NCBI GenBank assembly: GCA_965197405.1
Contig: OZ240206.1
Coordinates: 682,001-746,000, forward strand
Length of the DNA: 64,000 nucleotides
Direction of reading: 5' to 3'
Source: G965197405 sp965197405
Lineage (GTDB): Bacteria > Chloroflexota > Dehalococcoidia > Lucifugimonadales > JAGWBF01
Every line of letters starts with the position of its first letter. Within the stretch, counting starts at the first letter, position 1. A program made the translations under genes and the position numbers. Of this stretch, positions 35,669 to 44,550 are shown in pieces. A model generated the notes under the pieces. It was not told where the DNA came from, ran no database searches, and was given only the letters and a program-made list of their open reading frames with translations.

Positions 35669-38600
35669 CTAGACCCGCTTCACGCCCAGCACTACCTCCA
35701 TGCCCTCCAGCTTTTGCGTCTCGGCATGGGCGCCGTCTCCGGGTTCTTGCTCGACCAGCTCCTCGGAAAGGGTCTCCTCCCGGATATAATCGCCGAACTT
35801 CTGCATTACCTCCCATACCGAAGCAGGCCCCTGGAAGAAGGTGGTGATTCTATCAGTAATCTCGAAGCGTGCGGCGCGCCTGAGATTCTGGATGCGGTGG
35901 ACCAGCTCCCGCGCCAGCCCCTCTTCGGCCAGGTCGGGTGTGATGGTGTTGTCCACTGCAACCATGTACCCGCCCTCAAGGGACACCCAGTAGGGGCCTA
36001 TCTGCACGGTGGCCTCGACCTGTGGAGCACCCCGGTCTGCTGCCGGGGGTTGGGCGGGCGTCGTATTAGCGTCAGCGGAGACCCCAGCAGCCTCCAACGC
36101 CCGCTGGTAAAGGTGGTCTCCCCCGTCTGCACTTGAGGGCTGCGGGGCCGAATTCGTCAGGACCGCAAGCTCCTTGATATTCAGTTCATCGAGTATCTGC
36201 GACCGGACCCGAAGAACGTACTCCTCTTCATCGGGGACTCTCGGCCTCACCAGCACCCTGCTCAGGGGTTGACGCACCTTTATGCCCGCGCGGGAGCGCG
36301 CCCCCCGCCCCATGCTGGAAATCCTCATAGCCAGCCGCGTGGACTCCATCAAGGGCTGGTCCACCAGTTCCGGGGAACCCTGGGGGAAGGAGGCCAGGTG
36401 CACGCTCTCCGGCGCATCCTCATCCACGGAGCGCACCAGGTTCTGGTACATCTCCTCGGCCACGAAGGGCGTGAACGGGGCCAGGAGCTTGGAGAGCGTG
36501 GTCAGACAGGTGTGGAGGGTGGCATAGGCCGAGACCTTGTCCTCATCGTTGCCGCTCTTCCAGAAGCGGCGCCGGCTGCGGCGCACGTACCAGTTGGACA
36601 GCAGGTCCACGAACTCCTGGATGCGCCTGCCGGCGTCGGTGGGGTTGTAGGCCTCAAGCTGCCTTTCCACCTGGAACACGAGGCTGTTGAGCTCCGACAG
36701 AAGCCACCGGTCCAGCTCCGAGGCCGGCTTCCAGTCCCCGGGCACCTGGTCCGGGTGGAACTGGTCCACAGAGGCATAGGTGACGAAAAAAGAGTACACG
36801 TTCCACAGGGTCAGCAGGAACCGGCGCACCACCTCGTTCACCAGGTCCTGGGAGAAGCGCCGCGACTCTCCCGGCTGGGAGGCGGTGAACAAGTACCAGC
36901 GGGTAGCGTCAGCCCCCTGGGTATCCAGCACCGTCCAGGGGTCTACCACGTTGCCCATGCGCTTGCTCATCTTCTGGCCCTGGCCGTCGAGAATCAGGCC
37001 CAGACAGATGACGTTGCGGTAGCTGGGCTGATCGGCAAGGAGGATGGAGAGGGCGTGGAGGCTGTAGAACCAGCCCCGGGTCTGGTCCACCGCCTCACAG
37101 ATATAGTCCCCCGGGAAGCGCGCGTCATCTTCCAGTCGCCTGACGTCCTCCAGAGAGGTGACGTGGGACTGGGCGAAGGGCATAGCCCCGGAGTCAAACC
37201 AGGCGTCCATGACCTCGGGGATGCGCCTCATCTCGGCGGCGCACTTCGGGCAACGGATGGCTATCTCGTCCACGTAGGGGCGGTGCAGGTCCAGGCCGTC
37301 CACCAGGGCCTTATGCTCCGGAATAGCCATCTCCTTTAGCTCGGCCACGCTGCCGACGCAGTGGTACTCATCGCAGGAGCCGCACTGCCACAGTGGTATG
37401 GGAGTGCCCCAGTATCGCTCCCTGGAGATGGCCCAGTCCACGTTGTTGGCCAGCCACTCGCCGAAGCGCCCCTCCTTGATGTACTCCGGGTGCCAGTTTA
37501 TCTCCCGGTTGCCGCTGGTGAGCCGCTCCTTGACGGCTGTGGTGCGGATGTACCAGGAGGTCTTGGCGTAGTACAGCAGGGGCGCATCGCAGCGCCAGCA
37601 GAAGGGGTAGGTGTGGCGGTACACGTCGCGGTGATAGAGCAAGCCCCTCTCTTTGATGTCGGCGATGATGTCCCCGTCGGCATCCTTGACGAACTTGCCG
37701 GCAAAGGGATAGCTTCCGGTGACGATTCCCTGGAGGTCCACGGACTGTACAAAGGCCAGGCCATTCTCCCGGCCGGCCCCCAGGTCCTCATCGCCGAAGG
37801 CGGGGGCGATATGGACGATGCCAGTGCCATCGTCCAGGGAGACGAAGCCGGCGCCAACCACCCTGGGAGTGAACTCCTGGGCGGTCCCAAGGCTGGTCAC
37901 CCTTCCCATGCCGGGCACATCCCTCAGCTCAAAGGAGCGCATACCTACCCCGTACTCGTTGGGGTCGTACAGCTTCTGATAGGTAAGGCCCACCAGGCCG
38001 GACCCCTTGAGGGTATCCACCGAGCGGTAGGACTCCCCGATGGTACGCTCCACGAGGGCGGAGGCCATGACCAGGCGCTCCGGCCCATTTTCTCCCTCGA
38101 CCTCGATAACTGAGTAGTCGGCATCTTCGGCCACGGCCAGGGCGGTGTTGCCGGGGAGCGTCCAGGGAGTGGTGGTCCAGGCCAGGAAGTAGGTGGGTAT
38201 GCCGCTTTCGCCCGGAGGCGCTGTCAGGGGCGCTGCCAAAGGTTCTGCCAGAGGTTCTGATAAGGGAAACTTCACGAAGATGGATGGGTCCTCGGTATTC
38301 TCCTGGTAGCCCAGGGCTACCTCATGGGAGCTGAGACTGGTGACACAGCGGGGGCAGTGGGGCGTGCCCTTTATGTCTTTGTACAGCAGCCCCTTGTCCC
38401 AGAGCTGGCGGAGTATCCACCAGCCCGTCTCCACGTACTCGTTATCCAGGGTGATGTAGGGATGCTCCATGTCCACCCAGAAGCCGATGCGGTCGGTCAT
38501 GTCCTCCCATTCCTTGACGTAGCGGAAAACGCTTTCCCTGCACTTCCGGTTGAACTGCTCAATGCCGTACTCCTCAATGTCCCTCTTGGACCTGAGACCC

Positions 38601-38938
38601 AACTCCTTCTCAATCTCCAACTCCACGGGCAGCCCGTGGGTGTCCCAGCCACCCTTGCGCACGCACCGGAAGCCCTTCATGGTCTTGTATCGGGGAATGA
38701 CGTCCTTGAACACTCTCGCCAGCACATGGTGAATGCCGGGACTCCCGTTGGCCGTGGGCGGTCCCTCGTAAAGGGTGAAGATGGGGTTGCCCTCCCGCTC
38801 CGACTCGGTGCGGTGAAATACGTCCCTGTCCTTCCAGAACCGGAGGATGTCCCTCTCCATACCGGGGAAATTCACTCTGCTGGGTACGGGTTTGAACATG
38901 GCTAACCTCGTGACTGTTTCTTCCCCAGAGTCATTCAA
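35669..38938 (-). CDS. ileS: Isoleucine--tRNA ligase
   Basis: IleRS charges tRNA-Ile. The 1089-residue product has the class I signature PTANGSPGIHH (HIGH-like), the CP1 editing domain, KMSKRMGNV, and a C-terminal anticodon-binding region. Length and the segments HVLARVFKDVIPRYKTMKG and GWDTHGLPVELEIEKELG match the longer, eukaryote-like IleS2 class, which in some species confers mupirocin tolerance. Between residues 225 and 245 there is a short proline/alanine-rich insertion (SEPLAEPLAAPLTAPPGESG). No T-box leader is recognisable; the upstream gap is filled by a repeat element. Confidence 0.96.
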   Translation of the reverse strand: MNDSGEETVTRLAMFKPVPSRVNFPGMERDILRFWKDRDVFHRTESEREGNPIFTLYEGPPTANGSPGIHHVLARVFKDVIPRYKTMKGFRCVRKGGWDTHGLPVELEIEKELGLRSKRDIEEYGIEQFNRKCRESVFRYVKEWEDMTDRIGFWVDMEHPYITLDNEYVETGWWILRQLWDKGLLYKDIKGTPHCPRCVTSLSSHEVALGYQENTEDPSIFVKFPLSEPLAEPLAAPLTAPPGESGIPTYFLAWTTTPWTLPGNTALAVAEDADYSVIEVEGENGPERLVMASALVERTIGESYRSVDTLKGSGLVGLTYQKLYDPNEYGVGMRSFELRDVPGMGRVTSLGTAQEFTPRVVGAGFVSLDDGTGIVHIAPAFGDEDLGAGRENGLAFVQSVDLQGIVTGSYPFAGKFVKDADGDIIADIKERGLLYHRDVYRHTYPFCWRCDAPLLYYAKTSWYIRTTAVKERLTSGNREINWHPEYIKEGRFGEWLANNVDWAISRERYWGTPIPLWQCGSCDEYHCVGSVAELKEMAIPEHKALVDGLDLHRPYVDEIAIRCPKCAAEMRRIPEVMDAWFDSGAMPFAQSHVTSLEDVRRLEDDARFPGDYICEAVDQTRGWFYSLHALSILLADQPSYRNVICLGLILDGQGQKMSKRMGNVVDPWTVLDTQGADATRWYLFTASQPGESRRFSQDLVNEVVRRFLLTLWNVYSFFVTYASVDQFHPDQVPGDWKPASELDRWLLSELNSLVFQVERQLEAYNPTDAGRRIQEFVDLLSNWYVRRSRRRFWKSGNDEDKVSAYATLHTCLTTLSKLLAPFTPFVAEEMYQNLVRSVDEDAPESVHLASFPQGSPELVDQPLMESTRLAMRISSMGRGARSRAGIKVRQPLSRVLVRPRVPDEEEYVLRVRSQILDELNIKELAVLTNSAPQPSSADGGDHLYQRALEAAGVSADANTTPAQPPAADRGAPQVEATVQIGPYWVSLEGGYMVAVDNTITPDLAEEGLARELVHRIQNLRRAARFEITDRITTFFQGPASVWEVMQKFGDYIREETLSEELVEQEPGDGAHAETQKLEGMEVVLGVKRV

Positions 38939-39066
38939 TTGTCACCCCGAACGGAGTGAGGGGTCTAAAATCCCTCTTGCAAGCCAAGGCCGATTCTCCG
39001 GCAAGGGTTTTAGATTCTTCGTCGCTTCGCTCCCCAGAATGACAAAGGATGACAATTAAAAGGCCC
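38933..39066. repeat. Dispersed inverted-repeat element, family A, copy 4
   Basis: TTCAATTGTCACCCCGAACGGAGTGAGGGGTCTAAA at the left and TTTAGATTCTTCGTCGCTTCG...AATTAAAAGGCCC at the right. It overlaps the first bases of the annotated ileS frame, so a slightly later ileS start (MFKPVPSRVN) is plausible. Confidence 0.78.
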
Positions 39067-39076
39067 TCGTTTCTTC

Positions 39077-39952
39077 TCAGAGGGGGGATATTTTGTGGTG
39101 GGGGAACCTCGACATCTTCTCCCGGACCTGCTCCATTGTAGGCACGCCGCCCAAGCCCGGGGCTTCTACGCTCAAGCTCGCGGCGCAGCTCGCAAAGAGG
39201 GCCGACGTGAAGGGGTCTCGAGTCCGGTAATAGCTTACCAGATATGCCGCGACGAAAACATCCCCCGCGCCCGTGGGGTCTACCTCACGCGCGGGGTACG
39301 GTGGGACCCTGAAAGAGTCCCCCCTGAAAGTCATCTCAGCCCCCGCATCGCCCCGAGTCAGGACCGAGATGGTCCGGTCGCCTGCCCAGCCGTCGGGCAG
39401 CCTCCCCGATATGCAGTCCGCCTCGGAGAGCGCCACCAGGTCGGCCTTGTCTATAACCCCTTCCCCTGTCCAGGGCCTCCGGCTGACCCGGCCCTCCCCG
39501 TCCCAGTGGCGCATCCACCCCTGTGGGCTTACTCCCAGGAGGGAGTCCGCAAACAGGGAGACGAAAGAGTCGTCCACCTCGCCGGCTACGGGGGCAAGAA
39601 GGACCACGGGGCAGTCCCGCCACTCGTGAGGGAGCCGGGACGGGGATATGGCGTCAGCCAGGGCGTGGATGCGCTGCCTGCGTCCCTTGTCGTCGTATAT
39701 GTTCTCGAAGGTGGTGGTCTTGGGGGAGGGCAAATTCACCACATGCACCTGTGGCAAGTCCTTCGCCACATCCATATAGTCGGGCATATCGTCCGGCGCG
39801 GCGCTGGTGAGTATACCGGCCCTCATGCCCAATCTGGCCGCCGTCAGCGCAGCGTAGGAAACCGCGCCCCCCAGCCTGGCCCCGCCGGCCTCCAGGTCTC
39901 TTGTGATGTGGCCTATGGCTAGAAAGTCCGGCACAATAGAGGAGCCGCGCAT
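39077..39952 (-). CDS. PfkB-family carbohydrate kinase
   Basis: A 291-residue sugar kinase of the ribokinase/PfkB family. N-terminal segment FLAIGHITRDLEAGGARLGGAVSYAALTAARLG and the C-terminal signature EVDPTGAGDVFVAAYL, containing the catalytic Asp and the anion hole, are clear. It starts 6 bases after tlyA ends, so it is co-transcribed. The sugar or nucleoside substrate cannot be predicted. Its short size is within the family range. Confidence 0.88.
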   Translation of the reverse strand: MRGSSIVPDFLAIGHITRDLEAGGARLGGAVSYAALTAARLGMRAGILTSAAPDDMPDYMDVAKDLPQVHVVNLPSPKTTTFENIYDDKGRRQRIHALADAISPSRLPHEWRDCPVVLLAPVAGEVDDSFVSLFADSLLGVSPQGWMRHWDGEGRVSRRPWTGEGVIDKADLVALSEADCISGRLPDGWAGDRTISVLTRGDAGAEMTFRGDSFRVPPYPAREVDPTGAGDVFVAAYLVSYYRTRDPFTSALFASCAASLSVEAPGLGGVPTMEQVREKMSRFPHHKISPL

Positions 39953-39958
39953 CTACGC

Positions 39959-40747
39959 CTACTTTTGCAGCAGCAGAAAGAACTCGCGGTTGCCCGCGTC
40001 CCCCAGTATAGGGGATGGCGTGAGGTCGCGCAGCCGGAAGCCGGCCTTCACCACCCAGAGGATGGCCCGCGCCAACACCCCGGCGTGCACCCGAGGGTCT
40101 TTTATGACGCCTCCACGGCCCACCTCGTCGCGCCCGGCCTCGAACTGGGGCTTGATGAGTAGGATGATGAAGCCCCCCCTCTTTACGTGCTGCGCCACCG
40201 ATGACATGATCCTGGCGGCCGATATGAATGACACGTCAACGGTGGCGATGTCAACGGCCTCTTCATCCTCTTCCGAGGCCGTCCGGGCGGGACCGCCACG
40301 GTCCGCCTCCGGCGCTACCAGAGAGAACGGGTAGCGGGCATTCACTCTCTCTATCACCACAACCCTGGGGTCCTGACGCAGACGGTAGTCCATCTGTCCG
40401 TGCCCCACGTCCAGGGCCGAAACTTTACGAGCGCCGCGCTGCAATAGACAATCGGTGAACCCCCCCGTGGAAGCTCCCACATCCAGGGCTACCAGGCCCG
40501 ACACGTCCAACTCGAAGCGGTCCAGGGCATGGGCCAGCTTCACTCCGCCGCGACTGACGTAAGGCAGCCCGCCCCGGACCTCCAGGGACGTATCGGTAGC
40601 TGTGGGAGAGCCGGGCTTTAGCACCTTCCCCGCAGGAGTATATACCAGCCCCTCCATGATGAGGGCCTGGGCCCTCTCGCGAGTGTCCGCCAAGCCCTTC
40701 TCCACAAGCAGGAGGTCCGCCCGCTTCTTGATAGCCTTTCTCGCCAC
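39959..40747 (-). CDS. tlyA: TlyA-family rRNA (cytidine-2'-O)-methyltransferase
   Basis: TlyA methylates rRNA at ribose 2'-O positions and in some bacteria is needed for capreomycin sensitivity. The 262-residue product has an N-terminal S4 RNA-binding domain (RADLLLVEKGLADTRERAQALIMEG) and an FtsJ-like methyltransferase with the SAM-binding LDVGASTGGFTDCLLQRGA near 95-113 and DVSFISAARIM. Some family members are called haemolysins for historical reasons. It lies 9 bases downstream of the broken retropepsin-like gene and upstream of the sugar kinase. Confidence 0.9.
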   Translation of the reverse strand: MARKAIKKRADLLLVEKGLADTRERAQALIMEGLVYTPAGKVLKPGSPTATDTSLEVRGGLPYVSRGGVKLAHALDRFELDVSGLVALDVGASTGGFTDCLLQRGARKVSALDVGHGQMDYRLRQDPRVVVIERVNARYPFSLVAPEADRGGPARTASEEDEEAVDIATVDVSFISAARIMSSVAQHVKRGGFIILLIKPQFEAGRDEVGRGGVIKDPRVHAGVLARAILWVVKAGFRLRDLTPSPILGDAGNREFFLLLQK

Positions 40748-40756
40748 TAGCTACGA

Positions 40757-41317
40757 TTATCTCTTTCTTTTTTCCTTCCTTTTGTTCCCTCTGCCTCCAG
40801 GGCTAGGTCGCTTAGCCTTTGGCTTGCTCCCGCGCTGAAACTGTGGCCCGGTGCTTTCCTCGACAAAATCTATGTGCTCAACAGAAGGAACTCGGAAGGA
40901 GAACTTGGTAATCCCGTTGAAATTGGTTACAGCGAAATCACCTGTGTTGATGATATTCATGCCGATGAGTATATCTGCGCCATTAGGCAAATTGCCCTTT
41001 GCAACACGAACACCGCGGTAGCTGACGTTGTTGGGCAACCCGATATTTACCAGGTAGGTCTCCACCAGTGATGAACCATCCACGTGGTACACTTTTGCCA
41101 TCCCGGTGGCGGCCAGACCACAAGCATCAACTACGTCCTGTGTCATTACGGAGTTTGTCGCACCGGTATCTCAAATGGCGTCGAATTGCACCATTTCCCG
41201 CTGGGGGTCGCCACTATTTGGCGACCAGGCCCGAGAGACGGAGCACCGGTTTCTCAGGACGTTCAGCAGCCCACTGTGGGAGGCTGTGGTGAAGGCGCGA
41301 TAACGTCGCTGAGTTAT
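40757..41317 (-). pseudogene. Retropepsin-like aspartic protease, start and active-site codon disrupted
   Basis: The reading frame continues for 186 codons between 41317 and 40757 with one internal stop. It reads ...REMVQFDAI-stop-DTGATNSVM..., and DTGAT is the catalytic motif of retropepsin-like proteases. In this family a tryptophan normally precedes the Asp, so the TGA (41173-41171) most simply replaces a TGG. The codon where a 4-base overlap with the upstream gene would place an ATG is ATA (41317-41315). Both differences are G-to-A on the coding strand. The remainder is free of stops and ends in a lysine/arginine-rich tail. A shorter product from the ATG at 41146 would lack the active site. 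Confidence 0.65.
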
Positions 41318-41559
41318 GAAAACACCACACGAGAGTGAAAAGTTTGGGAATACTCAGCGTCCCCCTCATACACTTTCTGCACCAGGAATGTCCCAAGCTC
41401 GTGCGACTTCTGAGTTTCCGTCACCGCAGCAAGCTCATCGTCATATACAGCGACAATGACACCGCTCTTGATGACGATGTATTTGCCATTATACTTCTCC
41501 ACCATCTCATCCTGGTGAGAGAGGTAAAATTCAAATTCCCTTTCTAGTGGACTGCTCAT
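41314..41559 (-). CDS. DUF5678-like small protein
   Basis: An 81-residue protein: MSSPLEREFEFYLSHQDEM, then KYNGKYIVIKSGVIVAVYDDE and HELGTFLVQKVYEG. The pattern (helix, YxGKYVVIxxG strand, then PxGTFLVQ) matches the DUF5678 family of small proteins of unknown function. I chose the second ATG (41559) because GAGGTG lies about 6 bases upstream. It directly precedes the retropepsin-like pseudogene; the two often pair, in my recollection, as a small operon. Confidence 0.65.
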   Translation of the reverse strand: MSSPLEREFEFYLSHQDEMVEKYNGKYIVIKSGVIVAVYDDELAAVTETQKSHELGTFLVQKVYEGDAEYSQTFHSRVVFS

Positions 41560-41625
41560 GACCGCACCTCGGAGGCTCCAATTAGACTTCAATCATACCA
41601 GAAAACAGACATACCAGAAAACGCA

Positions 41626-41780
41626 GGGTCTTTCAATTGTCACCCCGAGCGGAGCGAGGGGTCTAATGTCCTTGCCTTCTTAAAGTGTGCTGCTATCCAA
41701 GCATTTCAGATTCCTCGCTGCGCTCGGAATGACACGCGGTGGGGGCCTGTATTCACCTGGCGTCGAGAATTGAAAGGCCC
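41626..41780. repeat. Dispersed inverted-repeat element, family A, copy 5
   Basis: Nearly identical to the copy at 8139-8293 over its full 155 bases, including the CTTTCAATT and AATTGAAAG ends and the GCGGTGGGGGCCTGTATTCACC segment. It lies between DUF5678 and the rpmH promoter. Confidence 0.87.
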
Positions 41781-41847
41781 TGCCCGAAAACGGGCGTGAT
41801 TATAAGCCCACCGAAGCTTATGCGCCACTAGCTGCTTGCCTTCAAAA

Positions 41848-41877
41848 TTGACACTCCTCTTGCGTATGAATTATAAT
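41848..41877 (+). promoter_or_regulatory. Consensus sigma-70 promoter of rpmH
   Basis: A perfect TTGACA (41848-41853) and a perfect TATAAT (41872-41877) are separated by 18 bases, 40 bases before the rpmH ATG. This is the best-looking promoter in the window and probably drives rpmH and rnpA. Confidence 0.8.
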
Positions 41878-41916
41878 CCATTCGCCAACGAATTATCATG
41901 TCAGTGAGTTATCACC

Positions 41917-42054
41917 ATGCCAAAGCGTACTTATCAACCCAAGAAGCGCCACCGGCAGCGCGTCCACGGTTTCCGGACCCGCAACAGCACCCCAGGAGGC
42001 AGGGCCGTGCTGAGACGCCGCCGGTTCAAGGGCCGCCACCAGTTGGCGGTGTAG
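41917..42054 (+). CDS. rpmH: 50S ribosomal protein L34
   Basis: A 45-residue, very basic protein with the invariant L34 pattern: MPKRTYQPKKRHRQRVHGFR, TRNSTPGGRAVLRRRRFKGR. It is the first gene of the conserved rpmH-rnpA-yidD-yidC-jag cluster, with a consensus promoter just upstream, and is followed after 26 bases by rnpA. Confidence 0.97.
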   Translation: MPKRTYQPKKRHRQRVHGFRTRNSTPGGRAVLRRRRFKGRHQLAV

Positions 42055-42080
42055 TGAAAGCTGAGCCTAGTTGAGCCTAA

Positions 42081-42752
42081 ATGAGGAGAGGACAACGACT
42101 TACCGGTAGCAAGCGCTTCTCCTTGATACACCAGGAAGGCCACGCATGGGCCAACCGGTTGCTGGTGATAAAGACTATACCCAATGACCTGGACAGGAGC
42201 CGGTTCGCATTCCTGGTCGGTAAAAGGATTGGAAGCGCGGTGGCAAGAAATAAGGTGAAGCGGCGGCTCAGGGAGGCCGTAGCCTCCACGCCTGTAGAAG
42301 CCGGGTGGGACGTAATCTTCATAGCCAGAAGGGGCGCTGCCAACGCCGACTACCATCAGCTCAAGCGCGCGACGGGGGACCTGCTAAAGAGGGCGAGACT
42401 CCTCTCAGACCGGACTCCCTCCCCCCCTCACCCGCCGATGAGCCTGGGACAGCCCCCGCGCCCTCCAGAAGGTGCGACTCAGACGAAGGAGGAAAAAGGC
42501 TTAGAGTTGCGCCCCGGTCGCGGGAAGCCGAGCCGCCAGGGAGCGAGGGGACTGGCTCTGGCTGCAATCGTCATCTACCAACGCGCTGTCTCCTTCTACC
42601 TTCCCTCCCAGTGCCGGTACACACCCACATGCTCCGAATACTCCCACGAAGCCATCGAAGGGTACGGCATATTAAGGGGAAGCTGGCTCACTCTAAAACG
42701 TCTAGCGCGGTGCTGCCCCTTTGGGGGGAGAGGTTACGACCCTGTACCCTAG
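42081..42752 (+). CDS. rnpA: Fusion of RNase P protein component and YidD membrane-insertion factor
   Basis: A single 223-codon frame without internal stops joins two normally separate proteins. Residues 1 to about 110 are RnpA, the protein subunit of RNase P: RLTGSKRFSLIHQEG, FLVGKRIGSAVARNKVKRRLRE (the RNR motif) and GWDVIFIARRGA. A basic, proline-rich linker follows (about 115-160). Residues about 160-223 are YidD: CRYTPTCSEYSHEAIEGYG and LKRLARCCPFGGRGYDPVP. YidD assists YidC in membrane protein insertion. The order is that of the separate genes rnpA and yidD in other bacteria, so this looks like a fusion by loss of a stop codon. A sequencing frameshift is possible but the linker is in frame and unlike a normal gap. 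Confidence 0.88.
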   Translation: MRRGQRLTGSKRFSLIHQEGHAWANRLLVIKTIPNDLDRSRFAFLVGKRIGSAVARNKVKRRLREAVASTPVEAGWDVIFIARRGAANADYHQLKRATGDLLKRARLLSDRTPSPPHPPMSLGQPPRPPEGATQTKEEKGLELRPGRGKPSRQGARGLALAAIVIYQRAVSFYLPSQCRYTPTCSEYSHEAIEGYGILRGSWLTLKRLARCCPFGGRGYDPVP

Positions 42753-43117
42753 CTTTATGACCCGGCTCTTCGGCTCTCACCCCAGGCCACTGCTGTGGCG
42801 CTTGACAGGCGGACTGGCCGGCGTCCCATCTAAGGAACATCTGAACAAGCCACACATACGGAGCCGGAAGGGGCCATTGACCGACGTCACCCTCACCCCA
42901 ACCCTCTCTCATCGAGGGAGAGGGCATGGACTCCCGCTTTCGAGGGAGAGCCGGTTAAGGGCACGGGACTTATTCAGAGTATCCCTGATAAAGACGGAAA
43001 GGCTCTCTCCGACACTTCCGCGGGCGCTCATGCGGGGGCTTCCTATCAAACCCTTCAAACCCCGGGGCATGACCCTTCAGGGCCTTTTAGCTGCCAATTC
43101 ACGAATCCCTTCCCCGC
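42753..43117. other. Non-coding stretch with a short palindromic repeat (family D)
   Basis: No gene is seen. Bases 42890-42960 contain CCCTCTCTCATCGAGGGAGAGGG and a second half-copy (TTTCGAGGGAGAG), an imperfect palindrome of a kind common in intergenic DNA. A related sequence (CCTCACC...CTCTCCCGTCGGGGGAAAG) occurs near 57825-57895. Confidence 0.5.
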
Positions 43118-43273
43118 GTTATTCTGAGGAGCGGAGCAACGAAGAATCTAAAATGGTTCCTGACAAAAACCGGAATCAAGGCAGTACAGGCCAGAACAAG
43201 ACCGCGGTCAGCCAGGACTTTAGACCCCTCGCTCAGCTCGGAGCCTGCCCCTGGCTTGAACAGGGGGTGACAT
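43118..43273. repeat. Dispersed inverted-repeat element, family A, copy 6
   Basis: TTATTCTGAGGAGCGGAGCAACGAAGAATCTAAA at the left, GACTTTAGACCCCTCGCTCAGCTCGGAGCCTGCCCCTGGCTTGAACAGGGGGTGACA at the right, like the copy at 28641. It runs to within a few bases of the next start codon. Confidence 0.78.
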
Positions 43274-43277
43274 TTAG

Positions 43278-44543
43278 ATGACCCTGCATGAGCCTTCAGC
43301 GGAGCGGGATGGCCCCCTGACGATGGAGTCCACAGGAGCGGGACGCCGCAGCAGGTCATCTAATAAAGGGGTGGGCCGGCTGGTCCTCCTATCCATCGTG
43401 TCCGTCCTGATTGCGGCAGCCTGTGCTGCCGAAGGGCAGGGTGGTTGTCAGCGGAGCCTCATCGCCTGGGGGCAGGGGTGGTCTGCGCCGGCAGCCAAGG
43501 ACGGAGTGGTCTTTGTGGGGACCAGGCAGGGCGAAATACTGGCGCTGGACGTAAACAAGAACGGCAGACTGAACCCGGAGGAGCAAGTCATATGGAGATT
43601 CGCCCCGGAGGACCGCCTGGGCAGCGTCTTTGGCCCGCCCGCCGTGGGGCCGGAGCTTGTATACGTGGGAGACACGGCAGACAGGGAAGGGAAGAGCGGG
43701 AGGATCTATGCCCTGAGAAGGGACCGCGAGTCGAGCCTCAGTATTCAGCGCGACACCGGTGAGTGGGTAAGACCCCCTGAGCAGGGCGAGATAGGCGCAA
43801 TCGTGGGCAGTCCGGTGATGGCGGGAGACCTGGTATTGGTAGGCTCAAACGACCGCAACCTCTACGCCTTCGATACAACCGGCAAGATAGTATGGCAGTT
43901 CCCCACTGAGCAGAGAATCTGGTCTACCCCGGTAGTTAGGGACGGCGTGGTCTACTTCGGCTCTATGGACCGCCACGTCTACGCCCTATCCCTGGCTGAG
44001 GGTCTGGGCCGGGGCGGTGACAGGCTGTTGTGGAAATACAAGACCGGTGGGGCGGTGGCAACCACGCCTCTATTGCTGGATGGGATGGTGATAGTAGGCT
44101 CCTTCGACCGAAAGCTATACGCCCTTGACTCCAGGACGGGAGCGGTGCGATGGACCATCAAGGGCACCGACTGGTTCTGGGCCGGCGCCGTCTCCGATGG
44201 CGAGGGCATCTTCGCACCAGCTATGGACGGCACGGTATACGCTGTTGACAAGGACGGCTCTCCCATCTGGGACATACCCTTCAAGGCTGAATCGCCCATC
44301 GTCTCCACGCCGGTAGTCGTAGATGACACGCTCGTGCTGGCCACGGACGAAGGCAAGCTGCACTTGTTAAGCACGGAGAGCGGGGAAAAGCTAGAGGTTT
44401 CCAAGGACCTGTCCGAACGTGTAAAGGCGCCCCTGAGCCGGGACGGGGATATGGTATTCGTGGGGGTTGAGGACAGCACCGTGCGGGGAGTGGACGTGGA
44501 GGACTGGGTAGAAGTGTGGAGGGTATCCACCGATAAGGAGTAG
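43278..44543 (+). CDS. PQQ-type beta-propeller protein, probably exported
   Basis: A 421-residue protein with repeated blades of the type V-x-x-G-S-x-D-x-x-L-Y-A-L-D (LVGSNDRNLYAFDTTGKIVWQF, VYFGSMDRHVYALS, VIVGSFDRKLYALDSRTGAVRW), as in PQQ-dependent dehydrogenases and BamB. An N-terminal hydrophobic segment (about residues 34-50, RLVLLSIVSVLIAAACAAEG) suggests export, with a cysteine that could be lipid-modified. No PQQ-ligand residues are identifiable, so it may be a scaffold, not an enzyme. ATG 43278 lies right at the end of a repeat element; ATG 43323 is an alternative. It is inserted between rnpA-yidD and yidC, and by analogy with BamB may assist envelope protein assembly (inference). 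Confidence 0.8.
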   Translation: MTLHEPSAERDGPLTMESTGAGRRSRSSNKGVGRLVLLSIVSVLIAAACAAEGQGGCQRSLIAWGQGWSAPAAKDGVVFVGTRQGEILALDVNKNGRLNPEEQVIWRFAPEDRLGSVFGPPAVGPELVYVGDTADREGKSGRIYALRRDRESSLSIQRDTGEWVRPPEQGEIGAIVGSPVMAGDLVLVGSNDRNLYAFDTTGKIVWQFPTEQRIWSTPVVRDGVVYFGSMDRHVYALSLAEGLGRGGDRLLWKYKTGGAVATTPLLLDGMVIVGSFDRKLYALDSRTGAVRWTIKGTDWFWAGAVSDGEGIFAPAMDGTVYAVDKDGSPIWDIPFKAESPIVSTPVVVDDTLVLATDEGKLHLLSTESGEKLEVSKDLSERVKAPLSRDGDMVFVGVEDSTVRGVDVEDWVEVWRVSTDKE

Positions 44544-44550
44544 GGGCAGA

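Noticed and set aside
41171..41173. TGA in the retropepsin-like gene as a selenocysteine codon
   Set aside because: The residue at this position in the family is Trp, no hairpin comparable to the SECIS candidates was found close after it, and the start codon also appears lost. A nonsense mutation is the simpler reading.
41590..42100. Replication origin near rpmH
   Set aside because: rpmH-rnpA-yidC clusters often adjoin oriC and dnaA, but neither dnaA nor a group of TTATCCACA-like boxes is seen here.
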